A stretch of DNA of 64,000 bases from Orientallactaga sibirica (GCA_036365145.1 JAEOAD010000603.1:2294001-2358000); one strand, 5' to 3'; positions 34,985-49,684 are shown, counted from the first letter of the stretch. Program-made: numbers and translations. The notes: generated from the sequence alone by a model not told the origin.

Positions 34985-35505
34985 AAACAACATGATTTTA
35001 AACAATGGACCAAAGACCTTAACAGTCACCTCACCAGAGAAAATATACAAATGTAAAACAAGCAAATGAAAGGATGTTGTATAGCAATATTATATGAGGA
35101 ATAAAATTAAGACAGTATCTCACTACATATTTATTAGAACTGCACTGAAATCATTACATATGCACAAGGACAGAGAGCAACAAGGACACTCATTTGTCAC
35201 TGGGTAAAGGCAAAATGGCACAGGCATCTTGAAAGAAAAGTTGAGTTTATTATAAAACTAAACGTGTGTGCCAGCAATCACATTTCTCACACTTTACTCA
35301 AAAGAACGCAAGAATGTATGTGCACATACACATAAATCCCTTGCATACAAATACCAATAAAACTTTATTCATAGCTACCATAAATTGAAACTAACAGATA
35401 TCCTTCTGTAGGTGAATGGATGAACTTTATAGTTCATGCAGACAATGGAATATCACTAAGACAAATTCATGTGTTCATTACTATTCCAAATCTGGATTTA
35501 ACATA

Positions 35506-35554
<49 letters not shown>

Positions 35555-35725
35555 AAAGCAGAAGGAAGATTATTTGAGGAGAGGAATGTACCATTCTAGG
35601 TGGGAGGAGGGACCAGAGTAGGGAATAGAGAAGTAAATACGGGCAAAGTACCATGACCTATGTATGAAACATTATATATAATACATTATTTTGTATACCA
35701 ACCAAATAATTTTTAAAGTACAACA
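34985..35725 (+). mobile_element. Old L1 3' portion
   Basis: 'caatggaccaaagaccttaacagtcacctcaccagagaaaatatacaaatg', 'gacagtatctcactacatatttattag', 'ggtgaatggatgaactttatag' and 'gcagacaatggaatatcac' are eroded L1 ORF2-end landmarks in order. A (GT)n microsatellite splits it. Confidence 0.65.
35509..35552. repeat. (GT)n microsatellite
   Basis: About 22 uninterrupted GT units within an old L1 tail. Confidence 0.96.
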
Positions 35726-36019
35726 GGGAGAAATGCTATGTTTTTTATGATACAGTTTTTGCTTATTTTGTATATAATAATTCATTTTATCATTTTTAAA
35801 TGTTAATACAAGGAAGAGCTTTAAATTATAAGTTATGGATGTGAATATGGTTTTAAAATATTTTTCAGTTTCATATTAATTTTATTATGCATTTATACAA
35901 AAATTTGTAGCAACAAAATGCAAATATAATAACTTGCATACATTTCTAAAGGAGTACCTGTTATAATCTATTAGCATATATTTCAATTGGAATATTCATG
36001 TTGCATAGGTGCAATTATA

Positions 36020-36095
36020 AAATTGTACCATATATACACATGAGAGAGAAAGAGAATATATATATACATATATACACATACATGTGTGTATGCAT
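36020..36095. repeat. AT-rich low-complexity and purine patch
   Basis: 'gagagagaaagag' is followed by (TATA) and 'tacacatacatgtgtgtatg'. It lies about 90-160 bases upstream of the second SEMA3D exon. Confidence 0.6.
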
Positions 36096-36126
36096 AAGTA
36101 TAAAATTAAGCAAGTAAAGCAAGTAA

Positions 36127-39640
<3,514 letters not shown>

Positions 39641-39644
39641 AATG

Positions 39645-39985
39645 AGTGAACTACACACACACACACACACACAGAGGATATAATTTGGATATAATTCTTT
39701 CCACCAAAAAATATGAAACCCTATCATTTAAAACATGTATGAAACTTGAGATTATTACATTAAGTGAAATAAAACAGACACAGACAACTGCTGAATTTTA
39801 CTCATATGTTAAATCTAAATAAAGCCAGTCTCTCACAGAAGCTGTGAGTAAATTGGTGATTATTAGAAGCTGCAGAGAATAGGAAGGAGAGAGGGCTAGA
39901 AAAAAAGCTGATTCATGTGTACCATGAATAAAAATGAGTAAGAAGATCTGGTGTAACTATACATGTATAATGTACATCAAAAATC
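39645..39985 (+). mobile_element. Old L1 3' end
   Basis: 'gatataattctttccaccaaaaaatatgaaaccc', 'acttgagattattacattaagtgaaataaaacagac', 'gactgctgaattttactcatatgttaaatc' follow the L1 3' end order. (AC)n lies at 39652-39673. Confidence 0.6.
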
Positions 39986-40125
39986 CAGAAAACCAAGGCA
40001 TGGTGGTGCACATCTGTAATTGCAATACTCATAAGTCTGAGGCAGGAGGATAATGAGTTCAAGGCCACGTGGGCTATAGAGAGACATGCTTTGAAAAGGA
40101 AAAATAAATATAAATAATAAAAATA
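39986..40125 (+). mobile_element. B1 SINE
   Basis: 'aaccaaggcatggtggtgcacatctgtaattgcaatactcataagtctgaggcagg', 'gagttcaaggccacgtgggctatagagagacatgc', tail 'aaataaatataaataat'. Confidence 0.85.
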
Positions 40126-40283
40126 CAGAGGAAAACATTTGAATTACATTGACATAAAGAAATGATAAGTGATGAGATATAAATGCTTAATCTGACTTAA
40201 ATATTATATGATATGTACATATATTAAAGATCACATGTACTCATTAATGTGTACAATTTCATTGTCTTTAATTTCAGTTTAAA

Positions 40284-40580
40284 ATGAATTTAAATAAAAA
40301 TTTAAAAATTCATAAAAGAAATGTAGATTCAAAATCTAAAATGCAGTTGGTATCATGTCTTGTATTTTTAACCAGTGATGGGAAATTCAAAGGAAATGTG
40401 CCACACTTTGGACATTATCAATTTTCATTTGCCAATACTTTATCAAATAGCAATTTCTTAATAAATAACAGGAGTAGAGAAAATGTTTTTAAAAAGAACA
40501 TAATATATGACCTCTTCTGATATCCTGAACTATCAGATATCTGCTATTGTTTGTTTGCTTGTCTTCTTTCTTTCTTTATT
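40284..40580. other. Unannotated stretch
   Basis: No gene or recognised repeat. Confidence 0.45.
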
Positions 40581-40584
40581 ATTT

Positions 40585-40758
40585 TGTTTTGTTTTGTTTT
40601 GTTTTGTTCTCTGTTTAGAGGTAGGGCCTCACTGTATTCCAGGCTGGCCTGGAACTCACTCTGTAGTCATAGGCTGGACAACAGGCTCACATTGATTCAC
40701 CTATCTCTGCCTCCCAAGTTCTGGGATTAAAGATATGCAACACTGCACCCAACTATCT
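40585..40758 (-). mobile_element. B1 SINE
   Basis: (TTTTG)n tract, 'gaggtagggcctcactgtattccaggctggcctggaactcac' to 'ctgggattaaagatatgcaacactgcacccaact'. Confidence 0.9.
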
Positions 40759-40999
40759 TCATTTTTGGAAGTATTGCAAAGGAACTATTATAAAGTTTGG
40801 GTCAATTATATCCAATATTGAGTTCGTCTTATTCACAAAAATTATCCTTATCCCTTGAAATGTCAGGTTGCATTTACCTACATTGATCACACTCACTGAG
40901 CCTTCTAATTATAAAATGCAATTCCTGAGTCAATATTAATTTCTCAGTTATTTGAATTCCATTTGTTCTCAGTTTAGTCTTCATAGAAATATTTATCAC

Positions 41000-41258
41000 T
41001 GGGCTGGAGAGATAGCGGTTAAGGCGCCTGCCTGCTAAGCCTAAGAACCCAGTTCCATTCTCCAGGTCCCACCTTTAGCCAGATGCAAAGTGACACAAGG
41101 GCACAATGCTGCACTTGACCACAGGGGGGCACACACATCTGGATTTCCTTCACAGCAACTGAGAGACTGCTGGCGCACCCATCTCTATCTGTCTCCCTCT
41201 CCCTCTCTCTCTGTCTGTCTCTCTCTGTGTCTCTCTCCAAAAATAAAAAAAAGAAATA
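41000..41258 (+). mobile_element. DIP-like SINE
   Basis: 'ctgggctggagagatagcggttaaggcgcctgcctgctaagcc' through 'ggcacacacatctggatttccttcacagcaactgag' to (TC)n and 'aaaaataaaaaaaag'. Same subfamily as 59722-60010. Flanks 'aatatttatcac' and 'aatatttatcat' suggest a target-site duplication. Confidence 0.92.
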
Positions 41259-41317
41259 TTTATCATCATGTGTTATTGTTTAGTTAGCACCACCAGCAGA
41301 ACAAAGATGTTTGTGTC

Positions 41318-41452
41318 ATTTTTTAAAATTTTGTTTCTTTTTAAGACATTCTCACTCTGTAGCCCAACAAGTGACCTAGAACTCTGTGACATTCCTGCTT
41401 CAACCTCCTGAGTGCTTGGATTACAGATGTGAATCACCATGCTCAGCACCAG
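41318..41452 (-). mobile_element. B1 SINE, diverged
   Basis: 'ttttaagacattctcactctgtagcccaacaagtgacc', 'cctcctgagtgcttggattacagatgtgaatcaccatgctcagc'. Confidence 0.75.
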
Positions 41453-43008
41453 ACTTCTGCATTCTGGTCCTTTAGATTTTAAGTAGTTCTATGCATTTTT
41501 CAAATCCAACAAGGAAAAAAGTGGCATTTCTTACATGAGCACTCAGAATTTTTTAAAGAAAAATATGCTTGAATATAAATGTATTTTTTGTAACCTGTGT
41601 TCCTAAAAGAAAACAAGGCGGCTAAAAGAGTGCCTGGAACAGTTCTCAAATTCTGTTCTTCCAAGTTAATAATCTTAGATTATTACCTTTAAACAGTTAC
41701 AGTTATACTGTAGCCTATTTATCTTGTCTAGAAGGAGGTAAGATCAGCACTTGAATCATTACTAGAATTTGAAGTTTTCCCTTCAATTTGACATTATTGT
41801 TTCATTCTATTTGCTTGTAAGCTTACATTTTTTTTTTCTTCATGGGTTTTTAAAAATACATTTCTAGGAGAGCCAATTGATGGTATCTGACAATATCTCA
41901 ATTACCAGCAAATATTTCAGTAGAAGAGGACACTTTCTGTAAGAGGCCAAGGAACATTCTTTAACATTAGAGCTTGGTTTTGATAGTGCTTGGCTTTCAA
42001 TATATTTTTCCAAATATGTCTCAGTTTTAGGATAATAACAAAAAGCAATTCATACTTTTAATGGAATTTGTTTTTATTCTTATCTTTGCCTTCAGGGATT
42101 GGAAGAAAAAGTTCATTTATCTGAACTGAGTGTATTAGATCATTGCTTAAAATAAGTTCTGATAACATAACTTCCTTCTGTGACTATTTTAAGCAGATTC
42201 CTATTGGCTATACTCCATGCTTGAAATGTGCTAATATTTAATAAAGTAAATGTTTTTGCAAGATCAACTTATGATGTTTTTCAAGTAAGTGATTATTTGA
42301 ATACATTATACAACTAGAGGTTTCTACATGGCTGAAATTTCTTTATATCTCCATAAAACATGTAATTCATAAGCCGATTATGTATGCAATGGTAACCATT
42401 TGTGTTTATGTAGTTATCCACCATTTCAATTTATATAAATCATCCCCATTCTAAAAGGTACTCCACAGTAGCCAGTAAGTGTCTCGATGTAGTTCTTCCA
42501 CAGTTTAGTCCTACTGGATTTGCATTGGCTCAATGCCCCTGGGCAAGGATCCACACTCCTTTGCAAGGCAAACCACACATTTTGGGACTGTGAGGACTGG
42601 AGGCTGTCTTTTACTCTTTATAGTTAAAGCAATCTACAGCACATGATTGAGTTATAAGTGTCTGGTTGCTTATATTTTCCCCAGGGAAATAAAAAACATC
42701 TCTGCAAAGTACTGACTTGAAGTAAGCAAAGTTTAGAATGTATGTGTATGTAAATCATGCTTATTGAACAGGAGCCATTTTCATTCACATTTTCTCCAGA
42801 AATGGAATTAACAGAAAGCATAGCAAAATCATGTGTAAAATAAAATTTGTATTAAATATTTGCTGATATGATTTTCATTATCTTTAATGTTTTTCAAGCT
42901 AGATCCTGAATCTAGTATACTGAATAGTGCAGGGATAAGCTTAATAAGTATTTGATAAAAAAATTTAAATTAGACTTTTCAAGAATTTACACTAATCAGA
43001 AAATAAAA
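41453..43008. other. SINE-free stretch of about 1.55 kb
   Basis: No gene or recognised repeat. A splice-like 'gccttcag|ggattgg' at 42087-42095 opens a short frame that is not SEMA3D. Candidate for conserved non-coding sequence. Confidence 0.45.
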
Positions 43009-43011
43009 ATC

Positions 43012-43200
43012 AGGGCTGGTGAGATGGCATAGGGGTTGAAAAGTTTGTCATTCCCGGAGTAATTCCCTAGTACACAGTTAATGCCAGATGCACAAAGTGG
43101 CAAATGCATCTGAAGTTATTTACAGTGGCAAGAGGTACTGGTATGCCTATTCTCTTTCACTCTCTGTCTCTCTTTTAAAATAAATAAATACATTTTTAAA
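43012..43200 (+). mobile_element. DIP-like SINE
   Basis: 'agggctggtgagatggcataggggttgaaaag' to 'gtctctcttttaaaataaataaatac'. Confidence 0.85.
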
Positions 43201-44405
43201 ATTTAAATACAAATTTTGTTTATGTTTACAACTTTCTGCCATTTAGATAAGAGTCAGATTCTAGCTCTTGTTTGATTTGTCTTCTGACAGTGAAGATTAT
43301 TTCTACAGAGACTTCACAGTTTCAGGGGAAGTAAAGTGTGCACCATAAAATAAGGATTTGATACATCATAACTTACTAGACTTTTCAAAAGCTGGTCCAT
43401 AAAGACTTACTTCAGGTGGAGAGTACTGCATGACCTTCTTCTGTGGCAGAGATAGAGTCAGATAATGACCAGGATCACTGTCGGAGTGGACACCTCAGGG
43501 CGGAAACCTGGGGAACTGCTGGAAAAAGAGAGTTGTACCAGCAGGATGCTTGGTGGACAGGTCTAGATGGAAAGATGGTGAACCTTCTACCACATCCTGC
43601 TAGTATGAGTGATTCAAACATTAGTCAACCAAGGTTTTCTTTTTCTCTATGTAATCCATTTGCCATGACCACCACATTCTGATCATGTCTCTCATTTGTG
43701 CATACACTTCTAGCATTTCTTACTCTAGAAGCTTGAATGTCCCCCATGTTTCTAAGGACCTGCCTAGTCCATTTCATCCCTAAGGTTCTTCCCATCTGTA
43801 TGTATTTCTCAGTGTTACCTCACTTGTACACTGCCCCCCTCTCTTTCTGTCTCTCTCTCCTTTTCTTTTCTCTGTGTGTGTCAGTCTATCTGTGTCTGTG
43901 TTTTTCTATATTTCTTTCTCCCTCTTCCCTTCTTCTCTCTCCTCCTTCTCTCCTCAAACTATTCTGTTACTTCTTTGTAAAACTAGTATCCTCTTTCAAG
44001 GTATGGGCCTTGACTAAGCTTCCTGGGACTTTGCATCTGGTTCATTCCCTCTTCATTCTTGACAGTATTTTCCATTTGCATTCTTTTGTTACCACTTTAT
44101 CAATAAGACTTCACATCATGTTCAGATTATTCTTTGTGTTTACTAGAATATTCTGTGTTATATTAGAAATATCAAGTATTCTGATAGCATTGTTATCATT
44201 CTTGTGGAAATAAAGCTTTATCAAAAAATTCCTTGGATGGGGGCAGGAAGACTTTATATACTTATTCTTCTTTAGAATATGGCATGCTGTCTTACACACA
44301 ACAAATGTATAGCTTTAATATTACTAGATTTTATGTTTTTAAGGAAAAACAATTTATTTATTACTCTTAATTAGGATGCTTTCAGTGAACAATAAAAGAG
44401 CCCAC
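43201..44405. other. Unannotated stretch
   Basis: No gene recognised. A pyrimidine-rich patch lies at 43835-43960. The 79-codon frame at 43443-43682 has no recognisable domain. Confidence 0.45.
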
Positions 44406-44414
44406 AAATATTTT

Positions 44415-44800
44415 GTTAGGGATAGAACGATGTCTCGGCAGTGATGTGTGCTTCCAGAGGAAGCATAAGGGCCTGAAGGGGCTGAAAACTAAGAGTTCTA
44501 ACCTCCAGATCCCACATAAGATCTGAGCCTGGCTATATAAACCTGTAACTCCAGTTCTGCAAGAGAGCAGAGATCAGCAAAAGAGACTCTGGTTCAAAAC
44601 AAAGACATATGATACACCATGATCCACTGTGGCCAACACAGGCCTGCACCTCCCTTGGTTAGCATATGGGATGATATGCCACATACACCAAACCATACAC
44701 ACATACTACTTCTCTTCTCTCTCTCTCTCTCTCCTTCTTTCTCCAACCCCCTCTCATTCTCTATCTCTTTCTCTCTCTCACACACACACACAAAATATAA
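44415..44800 (+). mobile_element. B4-like/ID-containing repeat with TC/CA tail
   Basis: 'agggatagaacgatgtctcggcagtgatgtgtgcttcc', 'ctccagatcccacataagatctgagcctggctatataaacctgtaactcc', then (TC)n at 44716-44735 and (CA)n at 44779-44793. Low certainty on family and left edge. Confidence 0.5.
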
Positions 44801-45440
44801 GGAAAGAAATATGTCTCCTGTACAACAAATGCCCCATTGTTTTGGATTGTTAGTTTTTAGTTCCCGGTTTCTCCTCCCCAGTGGCTTTAGGGCCTGAGGC
44901 AGCAGTGCAGTACATTATAGTTCGAGCGAGGATAGAAGCAGCTGCTCCTCAGGACTGCAAAGACAAAGGAGATAAGAAAAGAGCATATGACTGACCTACA
45001 TACCCAGACTTTGAGTTTTTTACATTGGCTTTTATTTTGAAGCTCAAGCTGACCTTGGACTTACACATTCCAACACTTCCCCACCAGTGCCAATAGGTTG
45101 AAGAACAAACCTTTAAGTTCCCTTGGTGACATTTCAGATCCAAACTAGAGCATGTGCCCATGAACAAAAAATTACAACAAAAGACTTAGGCTGATAAAAA
45201 TTAAGAACATTTATTATGTTATACAATACCACTATAGTTAAGATATCAGGTGGCCATAGCAAGGGTAGTGTCACCTGCTGAGTGATCCATCTAGGATCTG
45301 ATTCTTTCTTTCTCTGCCATTCTTGGTATTGGAATTATCCTTAGGTTGGTATAAGATGGCCAAATCAATTTTAAAGTTTCATATCAAAACAGAGGATAAG
45401 AAAAAAAAATAGGATCAATGTGCATTATGACTCATTTGTA
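44801..45440. other. Unannotated stretch
   Basis: No gene or recognised repeat. Confidence 0.4.
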
Positions 45441-45443
45441 GGA

Positions 45444-45503
45444 ACAAGAAAACTTTATTCAGTATATGTGCTGCCGAAGCGAGCACAAGAAAACTTTATT
45501 CAG
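45444..45503. repeat. 19-bp target-site duplication around the U6 fragment
   Basis: Direct repeats acaagaaaactttattcag at 45444-45462 and 45485-45503 enclose the insert. That length is in the L1-machinery range. Confidence 0.92.
45461..45486 (-). pseudogene. U6 snRNA 5'-end fragment, retro-inserted
   Basis: The reverse strand begins GTGCTCGCTTCGGCAGCACA and continues for 26 bases that are identical to U6 nucleotides 1-26 as I remember them. It is bounded by two exact copies of the 19-base acaagaaaactttattcag (45444-45462 and 45485-45503), a target-site duplication. U6 sequence after about nucleotide 26 is missing and there is no A tail, so this is a 3'-truncated retropseudogene that cannot make U6. 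Two bases at each edge could belong to either U6 or the duplication. Confidence 0.88.
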
Positions 45504-45509
45504 AGCTCT

Positions 45510-46405
45510 CACCTACATCTTATTGGCTGGAAAGTACCCATTTCATTTCAGAAGGTTGCAAAGGGAGGAAACATACCTCTGATGTTCTTGCATCATTGTC
45601 TCAAGTGGAAGGGATATTTTGAAGTAATAGGATTGATCACTATATGATTTGCATAAAAAATTTACCTAGAGACATTTTCTTCAGTTTAACATATTTAATC
45701 CAAGGCAAACATAAACATTTTTTTATTCACTCAGAAAGAAGAATGAATGTTGCCTATTTGGAAAGAATTATTTTAAAAAATAGCTCAGTCAGGAAATCAT
45801 ATGGATGAATTTATTTTTATCCTTGGAACTAGCCTTAGAAAGTGTATACTAGTAATAAAAATCCTTCAAATAATATATACTTTCTTCACTTTCTGTATAA
45901 AACTTATAAAACTACTAACTTCTATAAATAGTTGCCTTGATTTTATAAGTTTATAGTGTTCCCTTTAAATTTTGTAAAGATGGTATTGCTATGAGATGAT
46001 GGACTTTAGTTTAGTTCAAAGAAGTAAAACATAAAACATTATTCTAAATAGTGATTATTTTATATGTGGGCAACATTTTTTTTTGAAAATTACTTAACAC
46101 CATTAGTTGTCATCATTGAATATATTTCTTTGCAGAATTTATATTTCCACTTTTTTTTTTTTTTTGGTTTTATTAATCTTTGGGATTAAAATCAATGATA
46201 TGTATTATAGAAGTAAAACAGAATACTTTATGCATGACTATACTTGGAATGTTTATCTCTTGTCCTCCCTTTACGTTTTTAAAACAAAATTCCATTGAAT
46301 ATATGTATGAATATTGCAACTATTGTATTAAAACATAAAACTCTGGTTTTATAATTTAAAATTTGTACAAAGTCACCAAATTCAGAAAGTTAGCTCTAGT
46401 TAAGA
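45510..46405. other. Unannotated AT-rich stretch
   Basis: No gene or recognised repeat; T-run at 46149-46165. Confidence 0.5.
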
Positions 46406-46407
46406 AT

Positions 46408-46585
46408 ACAGGATAGGATCTGGGTGTGGTGGCACACTCCTTTATTCCCAGCTCTTGGGAAGCAGAGGTGGGAGGATCACCATGAGTTCAAGGCCACCTT
46501 GAGACTACATAGTGAGTTCCAGGTCAGCCTGGGCTAGTGAGACCACACCTCGAAAAACCAAAAAAAAAAAATAAAAATAAAATAA
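46408..46585 (+). mobile_element. B1 SINE, well preserved
   Basis: 'gatctgggtgtggtggcacactcctttattcccagctcttgggaagcagagg' to 'cagcctgggctagtgagaccacacctcgaaaaacc' and an A-rich tail. Confidence 0.94.
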
Positions 46586-46744
46586 AACCCAGGATAGAGA
46601 ACTGTTACAATGTATGTATGTTTATATACTGATGGGATAAGTCACATGTCACAAGCATGGGGACAGGAATCTCATTATGTATTTAATATAGATGCAAAAC
46701 AGATGATTTGCATTTGGATTAGACATTAAGGTTTACTATCATGT

Positions 46745-46938
46745 TTTAAAATTTTTGTTTATTCATTTGTAAGGGACGAGAGGGAGAGAGGAGACACACC
46801 AGGGCCTTTAGCTGAAACAAATGAACTCTAGTGCATGTAGCACTTTGTGCATTTATGTGGGTACTAGGGAATCAAACCCAGGCCATTAGGGTTTGCAAGC
46901 AAGTGCTGTAACCACTGAGCCACCTCTCCAGTCCCTAC
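46745..46938 (-). mobile_element. DIP-like SINE
   Basis: 'tttttgtttattcatttgtaaggg', 'cctttagctgaaacaaatgaactc', ending 'gtaaccactgagccacctctccagtcc'. A (TTG)n run follows at 46943-46967. Confidence 0.88.
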
Positions 46939-46969
46939 CGTGTTTGTTGTTGTTGTTGTTATTGTTGTT

Positions 46970-47580
46970 CTGTTCAGATAGGGAAAGGCATATTTGATAA
47001 GGAAAGCAAAAGAGAATTTTGTCTCTTCTATCTGGAGATTTCTCAAAATTTAAATTAAAAGTCCTGAGAATTTTCCTGCCTTAACTTTCAATATGATTGC
47101 ATATTCAATCTATGCAACCAGAAGGCTTATTTAAAGAACTTTACTAGTACTTGGGACATGGATGGTTTATCTCTCTTACAAGTGTTACAAGTAGAAACCT
47201 GTCCAGGATAGGCATTGTAATAATGAATGTGTTGACATTTGTGCAATATGGCGTCAGGTCCTGGGTTTCTGAACAGATGATTCTTCACTACACAGTTGGT
47301 ATCACTTTGACTATAAATGAATAGCTTCTACCTCAGCCAACTTTAACTAGCCCTAGAAATAATGCACAGAAAATCTGAAGCCCTCTCTTTGCAATCTTCA
47401 GGAATTAAATATAGAAGTTAAAGTTTCTCCTTCCATTTTACATTTTTTAATGGATTCATAGTTGCGAATAAAAAAAATCAAGACTTTCTGTTTGTTATGT
47501 TACTTAATTGAATCATTCAGATAAGTAAATATTAATAGCATTATTAATATTTTAACCTTAGTACTATTAATAGAATAATC
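46970..47580. other. Unannotated stretch
   Basis: No gene or recognised repeat. Confidence 0.45.
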
Positions 47581-47584
47581 AATT

Positions 47585-48110
47585 CTTTTTTTTAAATTTA
47601 TTTTTCCATAATAATTTTGCTTTGGGAACTTTAAAATACGAACATGTTACAAACTGATCATATTCCCATCTGATTATCCTTTTATGACCCTCTTCCCTGC
47701 CCCCATTCCATTAAATAATAGTGCAGTTCTCACAGCTGGTATTTACTCATTGAAAAACACTCTCAAAACTTAAATTTCAGTTCACTTTTATTTTGAAATA
47801 GTCCTTAATCGACTTTATTTATTTATTGGGTTAAAGTCCACGTTTTCTCTTGAAACTGACATGTGAAAATTAGATGTTATTTATTTATAAAAGTCCAAGG
47901 ATGGTTGTATTAGTAATAAAAAGTGAGTTGCTATAGGAACTTTTGGTTAAGATCAAGAGTAATCCCCATGGGGATATCTAGCATCTCAATGAGTAGGGTC
48001 CCTTTGAAGGGCGGGCAGGGATAAGGGTAAGGATGGTACCAAAATGTGCTGTTTACATACTGAATATATCCATAACTAATAAAAAATGAAGATAAAAAGA
48101 GTAAGAATCA
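47585..48110. mobile_element. Possible L1 3'UTR fragments
   Basis: 'cataataattttgctttggg...gatcatattcccatctgattatccttttatgaccctcttccc' (47608-47710) has the wording of a reversed rodent L1 3'UTR. 'gggcagggataagggtaaggatggtaccaaaatgtgctgtttacatac' (48013-48060) resembles a sense one. Assignment is tentative. Confidence 0.35.
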
Positions 48111-48121
48111 AAAGTGAAAGT

Positions 48122-48268
48122 CATAGCTGGTTGAGTTTGTGAATGCTTGTAATTCTAGCACTAGGAAGGCTGAGACAGGAGGATCTTTGAAAATTTCGGG
48201 TCAACATGAGCTACTTGGACTATTTTCAAAGATCAAAACATAAAATAAACAAAATAAAATAAAATTGA
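48122..48268 (+). mobile_element. B1 SINE, diverged
   Basis: 'atagctggttgagtttgtgaatgcttgtaattctagcactaggaaggctgagacaggaggatc', 'gggtcaacatgagctac', tail 'aaataaacaaaataaaataaaa'. Confidence 0.75.
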
Positions 48269-48496
48269 AAATGAAGCACTTGGATTCCAATAAAAATGTA
48301 TACCTTCAATCTCTACTTATGGGATTAAAAGTAAAGTAAGGATAGCACTTACACATTTTGCTGTCTAAATCAATTTTCATGTATATTTGATGCAAAATAC
48401 TCTTTGTTAAAATTATTTTAATTTGAAAACAATAACAAACATTGTTTGGCTTTGGAGTAAAAAGGAAGTTTTCCTATGAATTAAAAATATAAAAAC

Positions 48497-48718
48497 GGGC
48501 CTGGAGAAATGGCTTAGAGGTTAAGGCGTTTGCCTGCAAAGCCAAAGGAACCAGGTTCGATTTCCCAGGACCCATGTAAGCCAGATGTACAAGGGGCACG
48601 TACACCTGGAGTTTGTTTGCAGTGGCTAGCGGCGTGGCATGCCCATTCTCTGTCTGTCTTTCTTCTCTCTCTCTCTCTCTCTCTTTCTCCTTGCAAATAA
48701 ATATTTTTTTTTTAAAAA
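48497..48718 (+). mobile_element. DIP-like SINE
   Basis: 'gggcctggagaaatggcttagaggttaaggcgtttgcctgcaaagcc' to (TC)n and 'gcaaataaatatttttttt'. Confidence 0.93.
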
Positions 48719-49284
48719 AGAGAGGCCTATTTTTAAAGTAAAAATAATGCATTAAGTTAACAAATTTCAGCTCTTCCTAACAGAACTTCATTTTTTATGA
48801 AACGATTTTATTTTATATTGCCAAAATAAAATGTAGGTCCCCTCTTTTATTGTACATTTTATTCTTTTGGTTAGTAAACAGGTAAGAACTGGAATCATTT
48901 AAAAATAACTATTAGGTAATGTTCTAGTCAGTTTCATGTTGCTGGGATGAACTTCCAAACCAGACACAGTTTATAGGAGGAAGGAATTTGTTTGAAGTTT
49001 ACAGATCCAGGGAAGTTCCATTTATGGTGGAAGAAGCTGGCCCCTTTGCACAGATCCATGCACAATGACACAATCATGAATAAGCATGCAAGAACTTGCA
49101 CCAGCAGGACACCCAGAGCTTACTCTATATACCTTAGGCTGGACTTCATATCCACCCACAGTGACATGCACCCCCACCCCCACTCCAGTAGCAGAAGTCT
49201 TCCTGCTAGGGCAGAAGTGTCGCCGACCAATCGGGACACTAATGACACACGCACCACTCTTGTTGCTTGCTTGGAACGAAGACC

Positions 49285-49290
49285 TTTATT
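49285..49290 (-). terminator. LTR polyadenylation signal
   Basis: TTTATT on the + strand is AATAAA in LTR orientation, about 65 bases before the LTR 3' end. Confidence 0.6.
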
Positions 49291-49306
49291 ACAGGAAATA
49301 GCACAG

Positions 49307-49314
49307 CTTATATA
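49307..49314 (-). promoter_or_regulatory. LTR TATA box
   Basis: The reverse strand TATATAAG lies about 17 bases before the LTR AATAAA (reverse of 49285-49290), with an ATTGG just upstream. This is a compact class II LTR promoter layout. Confidence 0.55.
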
Positions 49315-49470
49315 TCCAATGAAGACCAATCATAACATAGTTGCTAGGCAAGAAAGCTAACTTGGCTGAAGCCGATATGTTGATGCAATGAGGATATGTC
49401 TCCTAGCCAATCACCATAACTTCCTGTTTACTGACAAGACTCGAGCTCAACGCCCTTTGGCAAGGTGCCA

Positions 49471-49482
49471 GCCGCCATCTTG
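49471..49482 (-). promoter_or_regulatory. YY1 consensus in the LTR
   Basis: GCCGCCATCTTG on the + strand (reverse CAAGATGGCGGC) matches the YY1 consensus exactly. Binding is inferred. Confidence 0.6.
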
Positions 49483-49684
49483 ACAGGGCAACATGGATGG
49501 TGCGCCCTGGATGCCGCCCGCCACACAGAAGAGGCAAACTAAATTTTAATAATACATGAGTCTAAAACTACCACAGATACTTTTAAAGATCAAATACTCA
49601 AGCTTAAACATGGAAAGTAGCAAAACTGAACTATTTATTTAGAATATAAAGCAATGGTAAGCTTGTAAATATGACCTTTTAAAA

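Larger units (their letters stand above)
49218..49525 (-). mobile_element. Solo LTR, ERVK/IAP-like
   Basis: In its own direction it runs TGTGGCGGGC...GGTCGGCGACA (308 bases) with exact 6-base flanks cagaag (49212-49217 and 49526-49531). It carries a perfect YY1-type site (49471-49482), inverted CCAAT boxes, a TATA box (49307-49314) and AATAAA (49285-49290). No internal viral genes are present. CpG content is higher than the surroundings. It shares layout, motif and end sequence type with the LTR at 11577-12123. Confidence 0.88.
48924..49590. repeat. Unassigned rodent repeat (URR1-like), split by an LTR
   Basis: 'gttctagtcagtttcatgttgctgggatgaacttcc...gaggaaggaatttgtttgaagtttacagatccaggg' matches the 520-880 repeat in order. 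The solo LTR at 49218-49525 interrupts or adjoins it. Name is from memory and uncertain. Confidence 0.4.

Noticed and set aside
42095..42152. Splice-acceptor-like site opening GLEEKVHLSELSV
   Set aside because: Not a SEMA3D sequence and too short before a stop; kept only as a weak finding.
43443..43682. 79-codon + strand frame with mixed composition
   Set aside because: No recognisable domain, and no splice sites or promoter were identified. Likely chance.
43737..44213. 158-codon + strand frame, leucine/serine/phenylalanine-rich
   Set aside because: Arises from a pyrimidine-rich stretch; hydrophobic composition is expected from CT-rich DNA and no family is recognised.
48992..49360. 122-codon + strand frame
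   Set aside because: It crosses the boundary between a URR1-like repeat and a solo LTR, so it is a chimeric chance frame.
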